A stretch of 64,000 nucleotides of DNA, taken from Adenanthera pavonina. Its lineage: Eukaryota; Streptophyta; Magnoliopsida; Fabales; Fabaceae. The stretch covers positions 11,748,501-11,812,500 of the forward strand of contig JAIVEN010000008.1 in the NCBI GenBank assembly GCA_026686845.1. Reading direction: 5' to 3'. Made by a program: the position numbers and the translations under genes. Positions 46,476-59,649 of the stretch are shown here, piece by piece. The notes below the pieces were generated by a model that was not told the origin of the DNA, searched no databases, and saw only the letters and a list, made by a program, of their open reading frames with translations. Position 1 is the stretch's first letter. The number at the start of each line of letters is the position of its first letter.

Positions 46476-49302
46476 TTATGGCTAAAATGGAAGTATTGAT
46501 GCTTAAAATTCTTTTTTTTTTAGGAAAATATATAGATATAACTACAGTCAAGTTGGTTTTAAAAACTTTAAGATTAAAAATCCATATTGCCATGTATTTG
46601 GTAGCTTCTATTTGTTTTTAATGGATATGATTATTGGCAAGTTGGTTTTTATATTCTTAGGAACACTTCCATGACTTATGTAAGTTATCTTACTTATGAT
46701 CTTCATTTCATAAGATTTATGCATATGATCTTTTCTACAATGCAGGGAAAAAACTTTAACCTACTACCATGTCAAGTTTTGACATGAACTATTGTCGTTG
46801 TTGCTTTGGTTTAATTGGATCCTTTTTGGTCTCTGTCTTCAACCAGAAAAAGATTCAAGCTTAGCTTCTATGTGAATTGGTCATCACTATTTTGCCAAAT
46901 ACTAACCTTAGCTAGGTTGCTTTCTCATCATTTCATCTGCCTTTCATTTTGTTGAGATTGATGAGTAAATCTAATTTTTAACTTTTATTGACAGTATGGT
47001 TATTTTCTTTGTTTCTTTCTTTTATTCTGTTTTGTATATCTTTTGACGCAAGTTTTTTTCAATGGTTAGACATAACCCAAAAAAAAAACACAATAACAAA
47101 AAGAAAAAAGAGTAAGGCTATATATTTGTATCACTTTTAGGATAGCCTTATCTTCTTTTTGCTTTTTCTGTAAATGAATACTTCACTTGACCACTTTGAT
47201 TTAAAAAATCATATCTTTGTCGGACTACTTTTGTCTTTTAACTTGTGATATATATTGATTCTTAATTTAATTATCAGTATAAATTGTGGATTATTACTGC
47301 ATACAACCTAGGTTAATCAGAAATATTGTAAAATGTAATATATGATTTTTTTTACTTGCCATTTGGTGTAGTCATGGCTCTTAAAAACCCATCTTTAAAT
47401 TTTAAAAATCATCATTTTTTTGTCTTCCCATGTGTAAAGAAAAAATTGACTTCTAAAAATGGGTTCTACCTTCGAGTCCTTACTCCCTTCTCTTTCTTAT
47501 AGTCATTGAAAGATTTGAAATTCTTTCTATTAGATGAAGAACTGCTCATCTTCTGATTGGTAAATTGCTACAATGCATGAATCGATTGATTAGCTATACT
47601 TAATCAATCTTTCAGAAGATAGACATCCAATTAACCATGAATTTTGGTGGAACTGTGTTCCCATTTGATATTATTACCAAGTCTTTTGCTTTTAGTGCAC
47701 TAGTGCCTTGCAGCTCGATTGATTGTTGCGTCGAACAGGTAGCCAGCTGGCATTATGCCTCAACTAGTTAATCGCTAGTTCTAGACTTGTAATTCAATAT
47801 TGTACAAGATTTTCTCATACTTCCCAATAGCAACAACATCCCATGTATTCTCTAAAGCTATTGTTGGGAAAACCCAAAGACAACAGCATATGAAAAGGGA
47901 TTAGCTCAACAACTTCTACTCTTAGGCATCTTGAAGGTAGCCGCCTCATTACACTTGTAATATAGCATTCTTCAATTCATGTTTTATGATTAGGCACTAC
48001 TACAAAATAACCTTTTTATGTCTCTTATTTATGATTGTTAAAATAAAAACAGACATAAAAAATTGATTGATGGTATTTTTGTAAATACATATATAATATT
48101 TGAGCTTTCTACGCCTGTTTTTAGGATAACAGTCATAATTGATTAACCTTTTTACGGCTGTTTTCTAAAAATAGTCGTAGAAAGCTTGATAAAATTTTAA
48201 AAAAAATTATTAAGCTTTAGCTTGTTGGAATTTTTGTTTTGAAGCTTTTTACGGCTGTTTTTAGACAACAGCCCTAGAAAGTGTCTTAGAATTTGAAAAC
48301 AAAAAATTATTAAACAATGCAATATTTCAAGGGTATTACATTCTATTTAGATGGAACCCAACTTTCATTTTCCTGGTCTTTCTTTTTTGCTTTTCGGCGC
48401 CCTCCCACCTCCAACCCAAAATAGCAACTCATCTTCACTCCACCCCTATTGAAAGCAACCCTTTCGCCATTTCCCCCATTGAAATCAAAGTCTCGCACAA
48501 GCTTGGTCTCTGTCTTAATCTCGTTCTCGATCTCGTCCAAGGTTCGAGGAACCGAAAATATCGGATAGCAAAGGCATTGAAATCATAATCTTGTTTTGGT
48601 TCTCTTGGACATCAAAGTTAAGGTCTGTGGTTAGCTTTTGTTCCTTCTCCTCTGCCTTTTTCTAATTTTGTTTTTTATTTTTTTCATCCATTCAATTAGA
48701 TGAATTCTCAAATTCGGCGCGACCTCAGGCACCCTAAAATGCATCTTCTTTGTCTTTGTTTCCATCCAAGTGTTCTGAAATAAATTTTTGTCTGCCATGG
48801 CTTGTTTGTCGCTGCTAAGAAGAAAGGTTTTAGGGTTCATCAATGCGGAGGAGAAGGGAGAATGCCAGTGATCTAGATATGTGAGGGAATTAATTGAACA
48901 AGTTGGGGTTTTCATTTTGCCGATTCTTACTCGTGTAGGTTGGGAATTGATTTCCTGAATCGAAATTGAAATGGAAATCAATTTCTTGCTTACTTGCGAA
49001 GGTTTGAAATATATTCTGGTTCAATTTTCTGAATCTTAATCATTTGTCTTTTGTTGCTTCTTCAAGCTTCAATTTCATTGTGCTTTTGCAATCTTAATGG
49101 TTCAATGTCTTAATGGTTTTCCACCATACGGGTGGCTTTTTGTCACGAAACATGAATAAAGGGTTTGCCCTGCTTCCTGATCAGTTTGTCATCTTTACTT
49201 GTTAAATACTATTCTATATGATGATATTGTGTGTTTTATGCATATGATTATATTAATTTGTGTTGGCGGTTAATTGAAGATAGAAATCCTTCATTTTGTC
49301 AG

Positions 49303-49446
49303 AATGAAACTTTAATAGCTATTAAAGCTCCACATGGTACCACTCTCGAGGTCCTTGACCCTGATAAAGTAAATTTCAGATAGATGTTTACCTTGTGAAG
49401 ACACCAATGCCTTGCACGGAGCACTAAATCCTCAACAGACCTCAAG
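49303..49446 (+). pseudogene. E2F transcription factor exon fragment
   Basis: After an acceptor (TTTTGTCAG), 26 codons read NETLIAIKAPHGTTLEV and DPDK. This is the coiled-coil/marked-box segment characteristic of plant E2F cell-cycle factors. The frame then ends in TAG. Further on, in another frame, DVYLV of the same domain follows, implying loss of roughly 15 codons. CTCAAG/GTAT at 49446-49450 may be the donor site. Non-functional, carried inside the CACTA element. Confidence 0.78.
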
Positions 49447-50329
49447 GTATCTTCATAATTTTGGGGATTTATATGGCTGTCACTTGAGCTGCTTTTGTTT
49501 AGAATTTTTTGAAGGGAAATTTTTCATTATTGATGGTGATAAGTGAGAAGAGAGTGGAGGAAATTTTTGCTGTCACCATTTGATGATATTGAGGCTAGAA
49601 AATTGAGGTAAAATCGTAAACCTTTCCTCTCCATTTGCTGTTTTTACTATTCCCCTGTTCTGGAATTTTTGCTGTCACCATTTGATGATATTGAGGCTAA
49701 AAAATTTAAATGAAATTTACAAGTAGAATCTAATCTGTTTCCATTGAATAACGTACCATACTAAACTATGCATTCTAATTTTATTTATTATATTTATTAT
49801 ATTCTTTATGTTGGATTAGATTCAAATTATATTGATTTCATTTCTCAAGTGTACTGAGTCAAACATTAATATAAATCCCACTTGAACCTAATAATTGCTT
49901 CTTTAAATGTAGTAAGCAAAAAGGTGTCTTTTCTGTTTTCTTTTTCCTTGTATATGTATATTTTGTTCCTAAGTGTGAGTTATATACATTATCTCTTTCC
50001 TTGAATCCTTCCCACTTTAGTGAAGGCAAGACTAAATCCTTAGTCCTTGCATCTGCTGTAAAATACTTTACCAACAGAACTAACTGACACAACTTTTTTT
50101 AAATTATTGATATAACATGAATAGGTAGGAATCTTTTCTGAGATAACATAATTTTCCTTATGTTTTATTTGCACTCCCAGCTTCCTCTTCATTTTTTTTC
50201 TATGGTGGATGCATATCTTTGATTGTGATTTTTATCTTGAATTTTAAAATGATGAAAATCTTTTCTGAGACTTTCTCTGTACTTTGCATTTATCTTTAGG
50301 GGAACATATATATGTTTGAATTTTAAAGT

Positions 50330-50599
50330 TGCATCCTGTTGCGTTTCTCAGATGGATCTTTTACAACCAGTTTCATTATGACCGTTGGGTATGAGCCTTT
50401 ATTTCTCCAACCACCTTCATCATTTTTCTGCTGTTGTTTCTTTCTCTCATTAAAAGAAGCTATTAATCTGACAAATGGAACGGATTGTTTTTCTTCAACA
50501 TTGACTTTTAAATTAGGACAATAGAGCTTGATGGCAAGCGAATTAAATTGCAAATACGGGATACTGCTGGCCAAGAGTGGTTTCGAACAATTACAACTG
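50330..50599 (+). pseudogene. Rab GTPase (Rab8/RABE-like) two-exon fragment
   Basis: Exon one (50330-50388) reads CILLRFSDGSFTTSF and ends TVG before a GT donor: the P-loop 3' side and switch I. A roughly 110-base intron follows. Exon two (about 50500-50599) reads TIELDGKRIKLQI, then the WDTAGQE box as RDTAGQEWF, and ends TITT before a GT donor: switch II. Two changes in the G3 box (Trp to Arg, Arg to Trp) and a stop in the lysine codon before TIELDG show it is inactive. Exon borders match those expected for plant Rab8-type genes, so genomic DNA was captured. Confidence 0.85.
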
Positions 50600-51984
50600 G
50601 TTAGTGTCTGAGATTAAAAGTCTCATTCAGTATATGTTACTGGTGTTGTAATATGATCCATTTTTTTCCTAGCTTTTAAATTTTTGTTTGGAAGTATACA
50701 AGTATTGTTAGGTCCTAGGTGTAAGAGTTAGTGAGAAAAAGATAGTTTATAACTGTTACTTATTGGAAGATAGTTAATTGGATAGTTTATAACTGTTACT
50801 AATTGGAAGACATGTATAAAGTGCTTGTTGTGTTATTTTTTTGGTCTTTGTATGCATTTAATTAATTTATTTATTTTTGGAGTATAAATTGTCGTGCATA
50901 ATGAAGCCTGAATATTGCTCTGAGTTTCTAAAATCATCTGACAAGACAACAAGACATATATCTGGAGGATTATCTCATTGATACACTTTTTATTACCTTG
51001 TCTCGTATAGGTTCATGTTAGTAAAGAATTCAGTGTAATTAAGTGTTTCACTACCTTTGTATAAAATTGTGATTCTTCTTTTGCTATAGGAATACCATTG
51101 AGTCAATCTTCAAGGCAGAAGGATTTAAGTTCAAATCCTACCTAGAGCAAAAATCAATGAAAACTGTTACGGATATTAATTAAATCTTTCATGGGCTGTT
51201 TTTAAATAGCTTAAGATTTTGGGTTCTAATAGTCCAGTTTGGTATTTGAGCCTCTAATGGCCAAGTGATTTGAAGTTGGATTTTAGGCCAACTCATTCGC
51301 CTAATTAAATTAATTTTCGTCAAGGAGCGCTGTACTTGTGCTTTGTTCATAATTAAAGCCTTAAGGCCATTCACATCGGAAATCATTTTAGAGATATTAA
51401 TTAGTTCATTCTTTGTCCTTCTCCTAACTGCTGAAGCTGTGGATTGAATTAGATCTTGGCAGTCACTAATAATCCTGTTTTATGAATAATTATGTGAAAC
51501 TTTATAACCTATTTTTCCCAAATGTGTAACTTAAGTAACCATAACATGTTTTATTCCTAGGTTGAAACTTTAACATATTCCTGTAACCTTTGCAGGGATA
51601 TTATGTGGGAGTCCAGATGTGAAAGGGGAAAGCATCAAAGTAAGATTTGGTTACTGCACTCAGATGAAACAACATTGGAAGGAGCTATAATATTTATAGT
51701 TTTTTATTTTTGGTTTTGCTGGTTTGAACTTATTTTATGATAATAATTGAGAGATTGTTTAGATATTATTTATAGTGTTGAGAGATTATTTAGAGATCTT
51801 TTTATAATTTGTAGTGTTAAGGGATGACTTTTATTGTGAATTGTAAGATATGATATATTAATTATATTGTTGTTGAATTAAAATTTTAGATGTGCTATGT
51901 TGGTTGAAATTGATCTAGTTTTATTCTATAACAAGTTCTAAATAGGTAAACTAAAAAGTGGATTTTTTTTTTAAAAAATAGAAA

Positions 51985-52265
51985 CCTTTTTACGGCTGTT
52001 CTTCGAAAACCAGCCGTAGAAAGTGTAACTTTCTACGGCTGTTTTTTAAAAACCAGCCGTAGAAGGTGGATCTTTCTACGGCTGTTTCCTTAAAAACAGC
52101 CATAGAAAGTGGCACTTTCTATGGCTGTTTATAAGATAACAGCCGTAAAAAGACAAACTTTTTATGGCTGTTTATTAATAGACGTAAAATGATATACTTT
52201 CTATGTCTGTAGCTTCTACGTCACTTTGAAAACAGCCATAAAAAGGCAAAATAACAGACGTAAAA
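51985..52265. repeat. CACTA right subterminal repeats
   Basis: At least six alternating direct and inverted copies of a 12-16 base unit (TTTCTACGGCTGTTTT and complement), forming hairpins. The left end has about five more diverged copies at 48030-48290. Confidence 0.88.
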
Positions 52266-52288
52266 TGATATTTTTTGTAGTAGTGAGG

Positions 52289-52968
52289 GGATATACCAAG
52301 AAAGAAACTTCCTTCAGTTCATATCCATGACATTTCAATGTTTAAATCATTACCACTGATCACTGTCACCTAATATGGCAACTGCTCATCCACAATAAGT
52401 CGATAACACATTCCCCCTTACAGACCCACTTTGAGTCATAGAGCGAGTCACAAAAACTCTTCCATTAACTTCAGAATCCTTGCATGATATTCATTTCCAA
52501 TAATTTTTAAAGCCCAAGCATCCCCTGCGATTTGTTCTTACTTGTAAAACTCCCATTTTGGCTCATATTCCAAGCCCATACTAGCACATATTCCAAATTT
52601 TAAAAGTTATTGATACACAAATTGTCAAATAGACCTCCTACCTTATAGTTCAACTCCACCCCTTTCTAAACTCATATCAATAAGAAAATAAACAAGAATC
52701 TCTTCCTCAAATTAGGTTCAACTCAAAGAACTTGGTGACCTCCTAATTATATCCAACATTCTTCCAACACAACCTAGCCTTCTTTTTCATTTGAAATATC
52801 CAAATGCTACCTTTATGATCCACAAACATGATACTTTGGATGATAGTCATAGCATCTTCACTATCTTCCCCAATGGCACTAAAATCACCATCATTATCAC
52901 CACCAAGGCCTCTATCATCTGACACTATCTTGGCTCCAGAATGTATGTTCTTTACTCCAAATATAAAC
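52289..52968. other. CACTA right flank; decayed coding-like DNA on minus strand
   Basis: The minus strand of 52743-52925 is open for 60 codons (SDDRGLGGDNDGDFSAIGED), with long stretches of similar character up to 52300 interrupted by stops. It may be part of an old gene continued at 55519-55816. No family recognised. Confidence 0.4.
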
Positions 52969-55518
52969 TGTAAAATCCCAAAATTTTATTGGATATCAAG
53001 TAATGAAAGAGTAAGAAATAAATGATAATATGAAATGTATAAGAAATTCACGAAAATAGACAGACACCGTTTTACGTAAAATTGGGCAAAGAGGTCATTT
53101 TTCCTGGTTGGATGAAAAAATGTGAAATTGTATTTTTACCTTTAAAGAATTATAAAAATGATATTCATATCCCTAAATATATAAAAAGTACACGCGATGA
53201 AATAGAAATATTTTTGGGAAAATTACACCTAATAACTCAAAAGTTTCAAAAATTATAATTTAATCCTGGGTCAACGTAATTTTGTAAATATGCATAATTA
53301 CTATCAAAATGAAGCCTTCGATGAGAGAATTCTAATGGTATATGGCACTGGGGCTTAATGATTAAGGATAACGAAATAATTAATGTAAAGTGTCCAAAAG
53401 TAACTTTAAACCAATAAAATAGATTATGGGCCCCATGAACAGTTAAACGGTAATCAAGATAGAATATGAGCCATACACATATATCATTTGGGATAAGATA
53501 ATTAAGAAAATATAAAAATAAATTTAGAATTTTCCTGTAGCCTAAAAATGCTAATTCATTATCAAAAGCAGTTTTATCAGTATAGTTATAAATTACCCGG
53601 TTCAGGATATATCTGGACTAGGAAAAATTGAGTAGTATGGGACACTCAAATACCTCTCCCTAGGTTTGATTTTGGGCAGTTTCAGCAGCAAGAATTTTTG
53701 GAGAAAAACTTCCTCAAGAAGTTGTTCATTTTTGGCACAAAAGTAACTTTAGTTAGGTTAACAAACTAACCATGATTAACAAGGGAATTAAACCACTTAA
53801 TCACCCTCTTCCTTAACCATTCTGCATGAGCATTATAGCAGCAAAACAGAAAAGAAAAAATGCAAGGAAAGAAGAGAGAAAAGAGAGAAAGAAGAAGAGG
53901 CAACTCAAGGGAATTGAAAGTTCAACCTTTGGTAAGTTGCTTTTCTATTTCAAGCTTGTTATTTGTAAGGTTTGAAGCATGGTTCATGGAGTAGAATTTC
54001 TTCCTCACTCTCTTAGGGTTTCATCCAAACTAAGATTTAGCACGAAAATGAGTTTTCCAACCATAAAACATAGGGGAAAAACTACAATGTTCAATTAAAA
54101 CATGATTATGTAGGTAGTTTGAAGTATTAAGAAGCATAGCAATTTTTCTTAAATTCCTCTAATTTTTGGCCAGTTTTTGTTCATACTTAGAGTTGGAATT
54201 TCATGTTTTTGACCTCAGAAATGGATTCCTTGGGTCTAAATTAGTCAAGTACAAGTGTTGGTTTCAAGAAAAACTCAAAGGAAAGTTGAGAATTTTAGGT
54301 TTAATGTACAATGTATAGTTGATCTCTTGAAACCAGTGGCTAAAGTGATTAAATGATGATATGGCTAGGTTCAAGAAAGTGTTGAAAGACCCAAGAAGTG
54401 ATGCACCAAGTTTGGGAATCTAGGGAACACTCAAAGGTAGTTAATTTCCCTTACTTGCAATGTATTGTCATATTTACTTTCAATGTGATTGATACTTTAT
54501 CATATGAGTATAAAATTATTTTGTGATGGTTTAATGTTATTGGCTGAGTTGATTGAGCGGTATTGAGACCCCGTGATGTCCATTTTTCTAAATGAAACTC
54601 TGTCAAAAATTTTGTGAAATTGTATGACTTCAATATGCTAATGTGATGAAATATGTTTTTTGATGTTTTCATGCTCAATGTGATAATATAATGGCATGTT
54701 TGGGTATTAACTACTGAGATTCTTTGAATCTTATCCTCCCACATATTAGCTATGATTAGGGAGCAATTATGGCAAGACCACCAAGGAAGAGAAAGGAAAG
54801 GAGAAAGAACTTGGTGTTTGAGTTGACATGGCTTTTAATGGCCATGAACTTTGATCTTTTATGTAAATTTGTATATATGATGTTAAATCTATTTCTCCAA
54901 GCTTTGATGTTCAATTAAGTCTTAGTGAATGTATGACATGATATGAGGATGAATTATGGCCATGTAAATATTTTACAACTTTTGCTTGGTAAAGTATTAG
55001 GATGTAAAGGGTTATTCTGACCATTACAGAGTGAACCCACCACTGTTTGGACTTTTTGTAAGGTAAAGTATGAATGCTATATATGGTTGAAAAGTATACA
55101 GAAATATCTTTTAAATGGTCTAAAGAGCACTCAATTTGGATGTGACTATGAATTATAGTGAATTTTCAAAATTAGCCTAAAAAACTAGATTTTTTAAAAT
55201 TGACCATATGAAGAGTGAAAATTTATGAAATTTATTGTACTGATTGGCCACGTAATTGCTCTGTTTTATATTTTTCCAAAGTGGAAAATCTTCTGAGCTA
55301 TCTATAGAGACTTTAATTACTTGTATAGTATTTTTATTGAATTAGTTATGATTTTCTGAATTTCAGTCAGTAAACAGATTTTGTTCACGTGAACAGTACC
55401 ACAATATTGAAAAAAATTCTATTTTAAAATTTTATGTGATTCAAGCTTCTAATTAAGTATAATTAGACTCTAATGAGGTCTAATACATGGGAAAATGGTC
55501 CCAAATCAACATATTACA
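52969..55518 (-). mobile_element. LTR of family 2, minus orientation (2,550 bp)
   Basis: Reads on the minus strand TGTAATATG...GGGATTTTACA. The first 100 bases match the start of 34736-37561 (CCCATGT.TTAGA, TTAGAAGCTTGAATCACATAAA). It carries a purine-rich tract near 53850-53910. Flanking pentamers TAAAC and CAAAA do not match, so insertion borders are approximate. Confidence 0.75.
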
Positions 55519-55816
55519 CAAAATCCCACTAGTTAACCCTTTCTCCATCATTGTCATATCCAACTTTGTATCCAAAACCAACGGATTGAATTCTCTCACA
55601 CTCCTTCCAGTATTCTGAAATATATGACTGTTCCACCTTCACGACTTAATTGCCATTTCCAAACACAATCCTTGTAGTGCTATTGGCCTCATACACAACA
55701 ACTTAACTTTATCTCCCACAATTAAGGTTATTCCACTCCCTTTGCTAATTCCCCTTATGGGTCATAGATGGGAACATGCACGAATCATTGAGCTTATCTT
55801 TTTGTCCTTAATCAAC
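55519..55816. other. Unassigned island between two LTRs
   Basis: About 300 bp. Minus-strand reading gives protein-like stretches (EYWKECERIQSVGFGYKVG near 55540-55620) broken by stops. Possibly the other part of the relic at 52289-52968. Confidence 0.35.
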
Positions 55817-56419
55817 TATTAGGTTGGCTGGTCACCCAAGAAGAGGGTGAATTGGGTAATACAAGATTTTTACCCTTTTTGATTAATAACCCAATTTCAC
55901 CAAGAAAAGCAGTAGAACAGGGATGAACAGAAAGTATTGAGTAAGACAAATGAAGTAAGGAGATGAAGAGCAATATATAGAGATTTATACTAGTTTAGCC
56001 CAACCACTTGGTTTACTTTCAGTCCTCAAGCCACTACTTGAGATTTTCATTCTATGCCACAAGTTTGATATGGACACTTGTGAAACCTCAGTACATCCCA
56101 CAAGTTTCAGCAGTACTTGTGAAGCCACCCTCTCCTACATCCTTACAAGATGTGTAATTTCCTTAGCATTTTCCCACACTAAGATTCTATCTATAATTGA
56201 AGAAGGAATGATTACAGAATTGAAACTCTCTTTAAGAGTAGATAATACATTGAAGCTCACTCTAATGAGGTAGGTTTTTCTTTGAATGCTCACTCAGAAT
56301 GATTTTATATATTATACTAGCATTTTGGCATAAAACTCACTTAAATTTATTACCCATAAGTTTGAACGAGGTTCTATTAATAGATTTGTGGTTTAACTAG
56401 TTGTTAGACACAAGATCTA
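55817..56419 (-). repeat. Copia-type LTR fragment, same subfamily as 41977-44596
   Basis: Starts TATTAGGTTGGCTGGTCACCCAAG (first bases of the inverted LTR end, TG changed to TA) and can be followed to CACAAGATCTAT, where the next LTR interrupts it. The corresponding uninterrupted sequence is at 42570-42590. The rest would lie beyond the window. Confidence 0.78.
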
Positions 56420-57535
56420 TGTAACATCGTACACCAATATACCCCATACATCACCTAAAACTCACAAAAATTGAAAAAAAAAAAAAGAACCAAAACAATT
56501 GTATCAAAGTGCGGTGCCGTGACTTCAACATTGCTGCCACGGCCTACAAGCTCTCGAGTTTCAATTTTTAGAAACAAAAGGGACTAGCTTATTAGCAATT
56601 TATTCAACTTCCAAGGTAAACATTTGACGTGTATAACTTTATACTCTGACCTCCAATTGTCCTGATTCTAACTCCTACAAATCAGTCTTGTCCCAATCTA
56701 TTCATAGACACCAATTTCACTCAATTCCAACTACATGTAGAGATTTGGAACACCTGACACCATTTTATCCACTCTTTGACCAAAACTCACAACTTAAGCA
56801 CTCCAATTACCGCCAAAGGCAATTTGAGCATTTTGGACAATTTAAATAGTTCTTAATTGACTCATCTGACTTGTTCAAAGAGGTTTTACCTTAAAGGAAC
56901 TACTATTCTGAGATTTGACCCCCTTGAACCCCAAATTCACATAATGGGCTATATGCCCATTTCACACCATCCAAGCCCAAAATCTCCCTCTGGGTGCACG
57001 TACAACCATTATGACTCCTAGACATGCCAAAACATACACCATACTCTATCATTCTATATCAATCACTATCATCATACATATGCCTATCATATCACTATCC
57101 TCATTACGATTATCATGATCCTCATATCAAATGCAATTGTACTATCCTACTTGGCATAACATACATAGACAATACGCACACACTACCGTGACTTGAATAT
57201 TCCCATCACTGAAGTGTCTTTGCTTCCCTCGTCTTCTCTGGACTAGTGTCAGAACCTTCACTTGAAATGTTAGTTCAAGGGAAAAGGGTGTGAGACAAAG
57301 TCTCAATAACTGGGGACAACCACAAGCAACATATATATATATCTTATACAATAGTGCACATGAATGCAACATGTAATAGAATACATGTCTCCCTCACACA
57401 TAACTAAAACCACAAGCTGGCCTCATCATAGGACATTTCATATAGGTGACTCCCTTCCAACAGTCAGTGAAGACTAATTCTAGGACATCACCAAGCTCAT
57501 CTCACACTAGTACACCCGGCCTAAGGTAACACTAA
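56420..57535. mobile_element. Solo LTR, family 1, copy 4 (left part; split by element C)
   Basis: Begins TGTAACATCGTACACC inside the copia LTR. It carries the family landmarks GACCAAAACTCAC, CCGCCAAAGGCAATTTGA and the GTCTCAATAACTGGGGACAACC block, and is cut at 57535 by element C. The remainder and the target duplication (ATCTA expected) are beyond the window. Confidence 0.82.
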
Positions 57536-59361
57536 TGTTAGCAAGGCTGACTTTCCAAGAGGGGGGTGAATTGGGAAGATTGAAATTTTTCTGCACAAGG
57601 TGAAGTAAGTGAAGATATCACAATATAATGAAAACAATGCGTAAAACAGAGCAAGCTGAAAAGTAAAGATAGGGAGAAGAAAACTCAGTAATTTATCCTG
57701 GTTCGGTCTTTCCACTTGACCTACATCCAGTCCCCAAGACACCTCTTGAGATTTATCCACTATACAGCAAGAATTTCAATGGGCTTCTTGCTAGGGCCAC
57801 AGTACATGAGTATGCTCTGTTTTTGAGCTCTCTCAAACTCTCCAAGCACTTTCACTATGTGCTTCCCAATTCCCTTGTGAATGCCCCTCACAAGTAAATC
57901 TATCTCCAAGATGAAAAGTAGATTGATTACAATGAAATAACTCTCTTGAAAAGAGTAGATATGAAAGTTTGAGTACAATTATAGAAGTTGAGAGGGTAAG
58001 AGCTTTTGAGAAGAAGATTTAGCAGAAATTCAGTATATACAAGTTTGATTCATTTTTCATAACTTCAAATGATACTGTATTTATAGATTTAGGTCTCAAA
58101 TATCCGTTAGAGACTAAATCTATCCGTTGGGGAAGTTATCCAACAGTTACTCTGAAAACTATCCGTTTACCAACCGCATTTAATGTTTCTGACATACTGA
58201 AATTCGAATTTTGGTTGGTCAACAGACGAATTTTGAAGGAACCGAAGATTAAAGCTTCCAACGTTACAGCACGAAGTTCGTCTGTTCATGACTTGAAATT
58301 CGAATTTTGAAACTTACAAAACATTTCCACAATGTGACATACGAATTTTCAAGAAGAAAGTTTTTCAGTTAAGTGTGAACAGTGTTTTCAATTTTCTACA
58401 GTGCATTCGAAATTCGAATTTTGGTAACCCAAAATTCGTCTGTCCACTGAATGTTTAAGAGACACAGTAGGTTACTTTCTTCAAAATTCAAATTTTGGAA
58501 GAGTGAAATTCGTCTGTCAGAGAGACTCTTTCCAGACTAATTTCATCATTCGAATGTTGCAAGTTCTTATCATTCGTATGTCAATGTTTCATTTTAACAG
58601 ACTCAAGAACTTAGCTTCTGAAATTCGAATTTTAATGTTCAAAGTTCGTCTGTCAGAAAGCAGTTTTGAAACTTAAATCATTCTTGATCTCAGATGAACT
58701 TTAACATAGTTTCAGACGAATTTCTTCTATTTTCTCAATTTTTGTTTTGTTTGAAATTCGAATTTTGAAGACTCAAAGTTCGTCTATTGCAAAGAGGCAT
58801 CTTTCAGACTTATATGAAAATTCGAATGTTGGACGTTCAAAATTCGTCTGTCAGAGAGCATTTATCAAACTCAGTTTCATTTTGATTTCAGATGCACTTT
58901 ATCATAATTTCAGACGAATTTCTTTGGTTTTTACAAACTTCATTTTACTTGAAATTCGAATTTTGAAAGTGTGAAGTTCGTCTGTTTATCAAAACGCCTC
59001 TTTCAGACTAGATGAAAATTCGAATTTTGAACAGCCAAAATTCATCGGACAGAGAGCCAAAATTCTAATTTCCAAAGGTAAAGTTCGAATTTCCAACTTG
59101 ACAGTTTTGCTTAAACTTTCAACCTTCGTCTGTTTGTGGGTGTTTTTCAAATATTTAAAGATTTAACATAAATCAAAGTTTGAAAACATCTTTTCTTCAA
59201 ATCAAAATCTTTTACCCAGTCATAACAACAACTAAGGATCCTATAAAAGATCTAATCAGTAAGAACTCAGAAAATCTTCACTTGAGACAGCTTTGATCTC
59301 CTTTGATATCTTCAGTCCAAGCTCTTGTTGGTTTGGGATCATCAAAACTCTTGATTCAACA
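57536..59361 (-). repeat. Element C 3' LTR (1,826 bp)
   Basis: Inverted: TGTTAGCAAGG to TTGATTCAACA. TATTTATA at 58078-58085 is the TATA box on the minus strand. The palindrome array occupies 58195-59140. It is 35 bp shorter than the B LTRs. Confidence 0.92.
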
Positions 59362-59375
59362 TTCTCCCCCTTTTT
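59362..59375 (-). promoter_or_regulatory. Polypurine tract of element C
   Basis: TTCTCCCCCTTTTT, the exact complement of the tract in A and B, abutting the LTR. Confidence 0.9.
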
Positions 59376-59649
59376 GATAATGACAAAACAACTTACAAAC
59401 TGGATTAGTACTTAGGTTTGCTTTCACAAGCTCCCCCTCAACATATGCATAAGATATCAAATCAACAGATTAAGTGAAGAGATTTAAGGCACAAAATATT
59501 GCAACAAAGGGATCCATTCATTTAATTAAAAGTTGCTTGTACATAAACAAATTAATCAACGTTCAACCATTAAATCCAAAACACAAAAACAACAAAGTTC
59601 AAAATACAAAGCACAGAATACAACAAGAGGACTTAAGCCTAATCTCCAA

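Larger units (their letters stand above)
45460..47994. other. Low-repeat region with gene relics
   Basis: Apart from the peroxiredoxin exon relic (45813-45887) and a segment also present inside the CACTA element (46235-46475), this is AT-rich intron-like sequence without ORFs. GT and AG splice-like borders surround the exon relic. Confidence 0.6.
47995..52285. mobile_element. CACTA (En/Spm-type) element with captured gene pieces
   Basis: 4,291 bp. Termini CACTACTACAAAA and its inverse TTTTTTGTAGTAGTG, with 3-bp target duplication AGG at 47992-47994 and 52286-52288. Subterminal regions (48000-48290 and 51985-52265) are packed with TTTCTACGGCTGTTTT and its reverse complement AACAGCCGTAGAAAG, the usual transposase-binding arrays of CACTA elements. 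No transposase ORF is present, so it is non-autonomous. The interior holds E2F and Rab GTPase fragments with introns. Confidence 0.93.
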
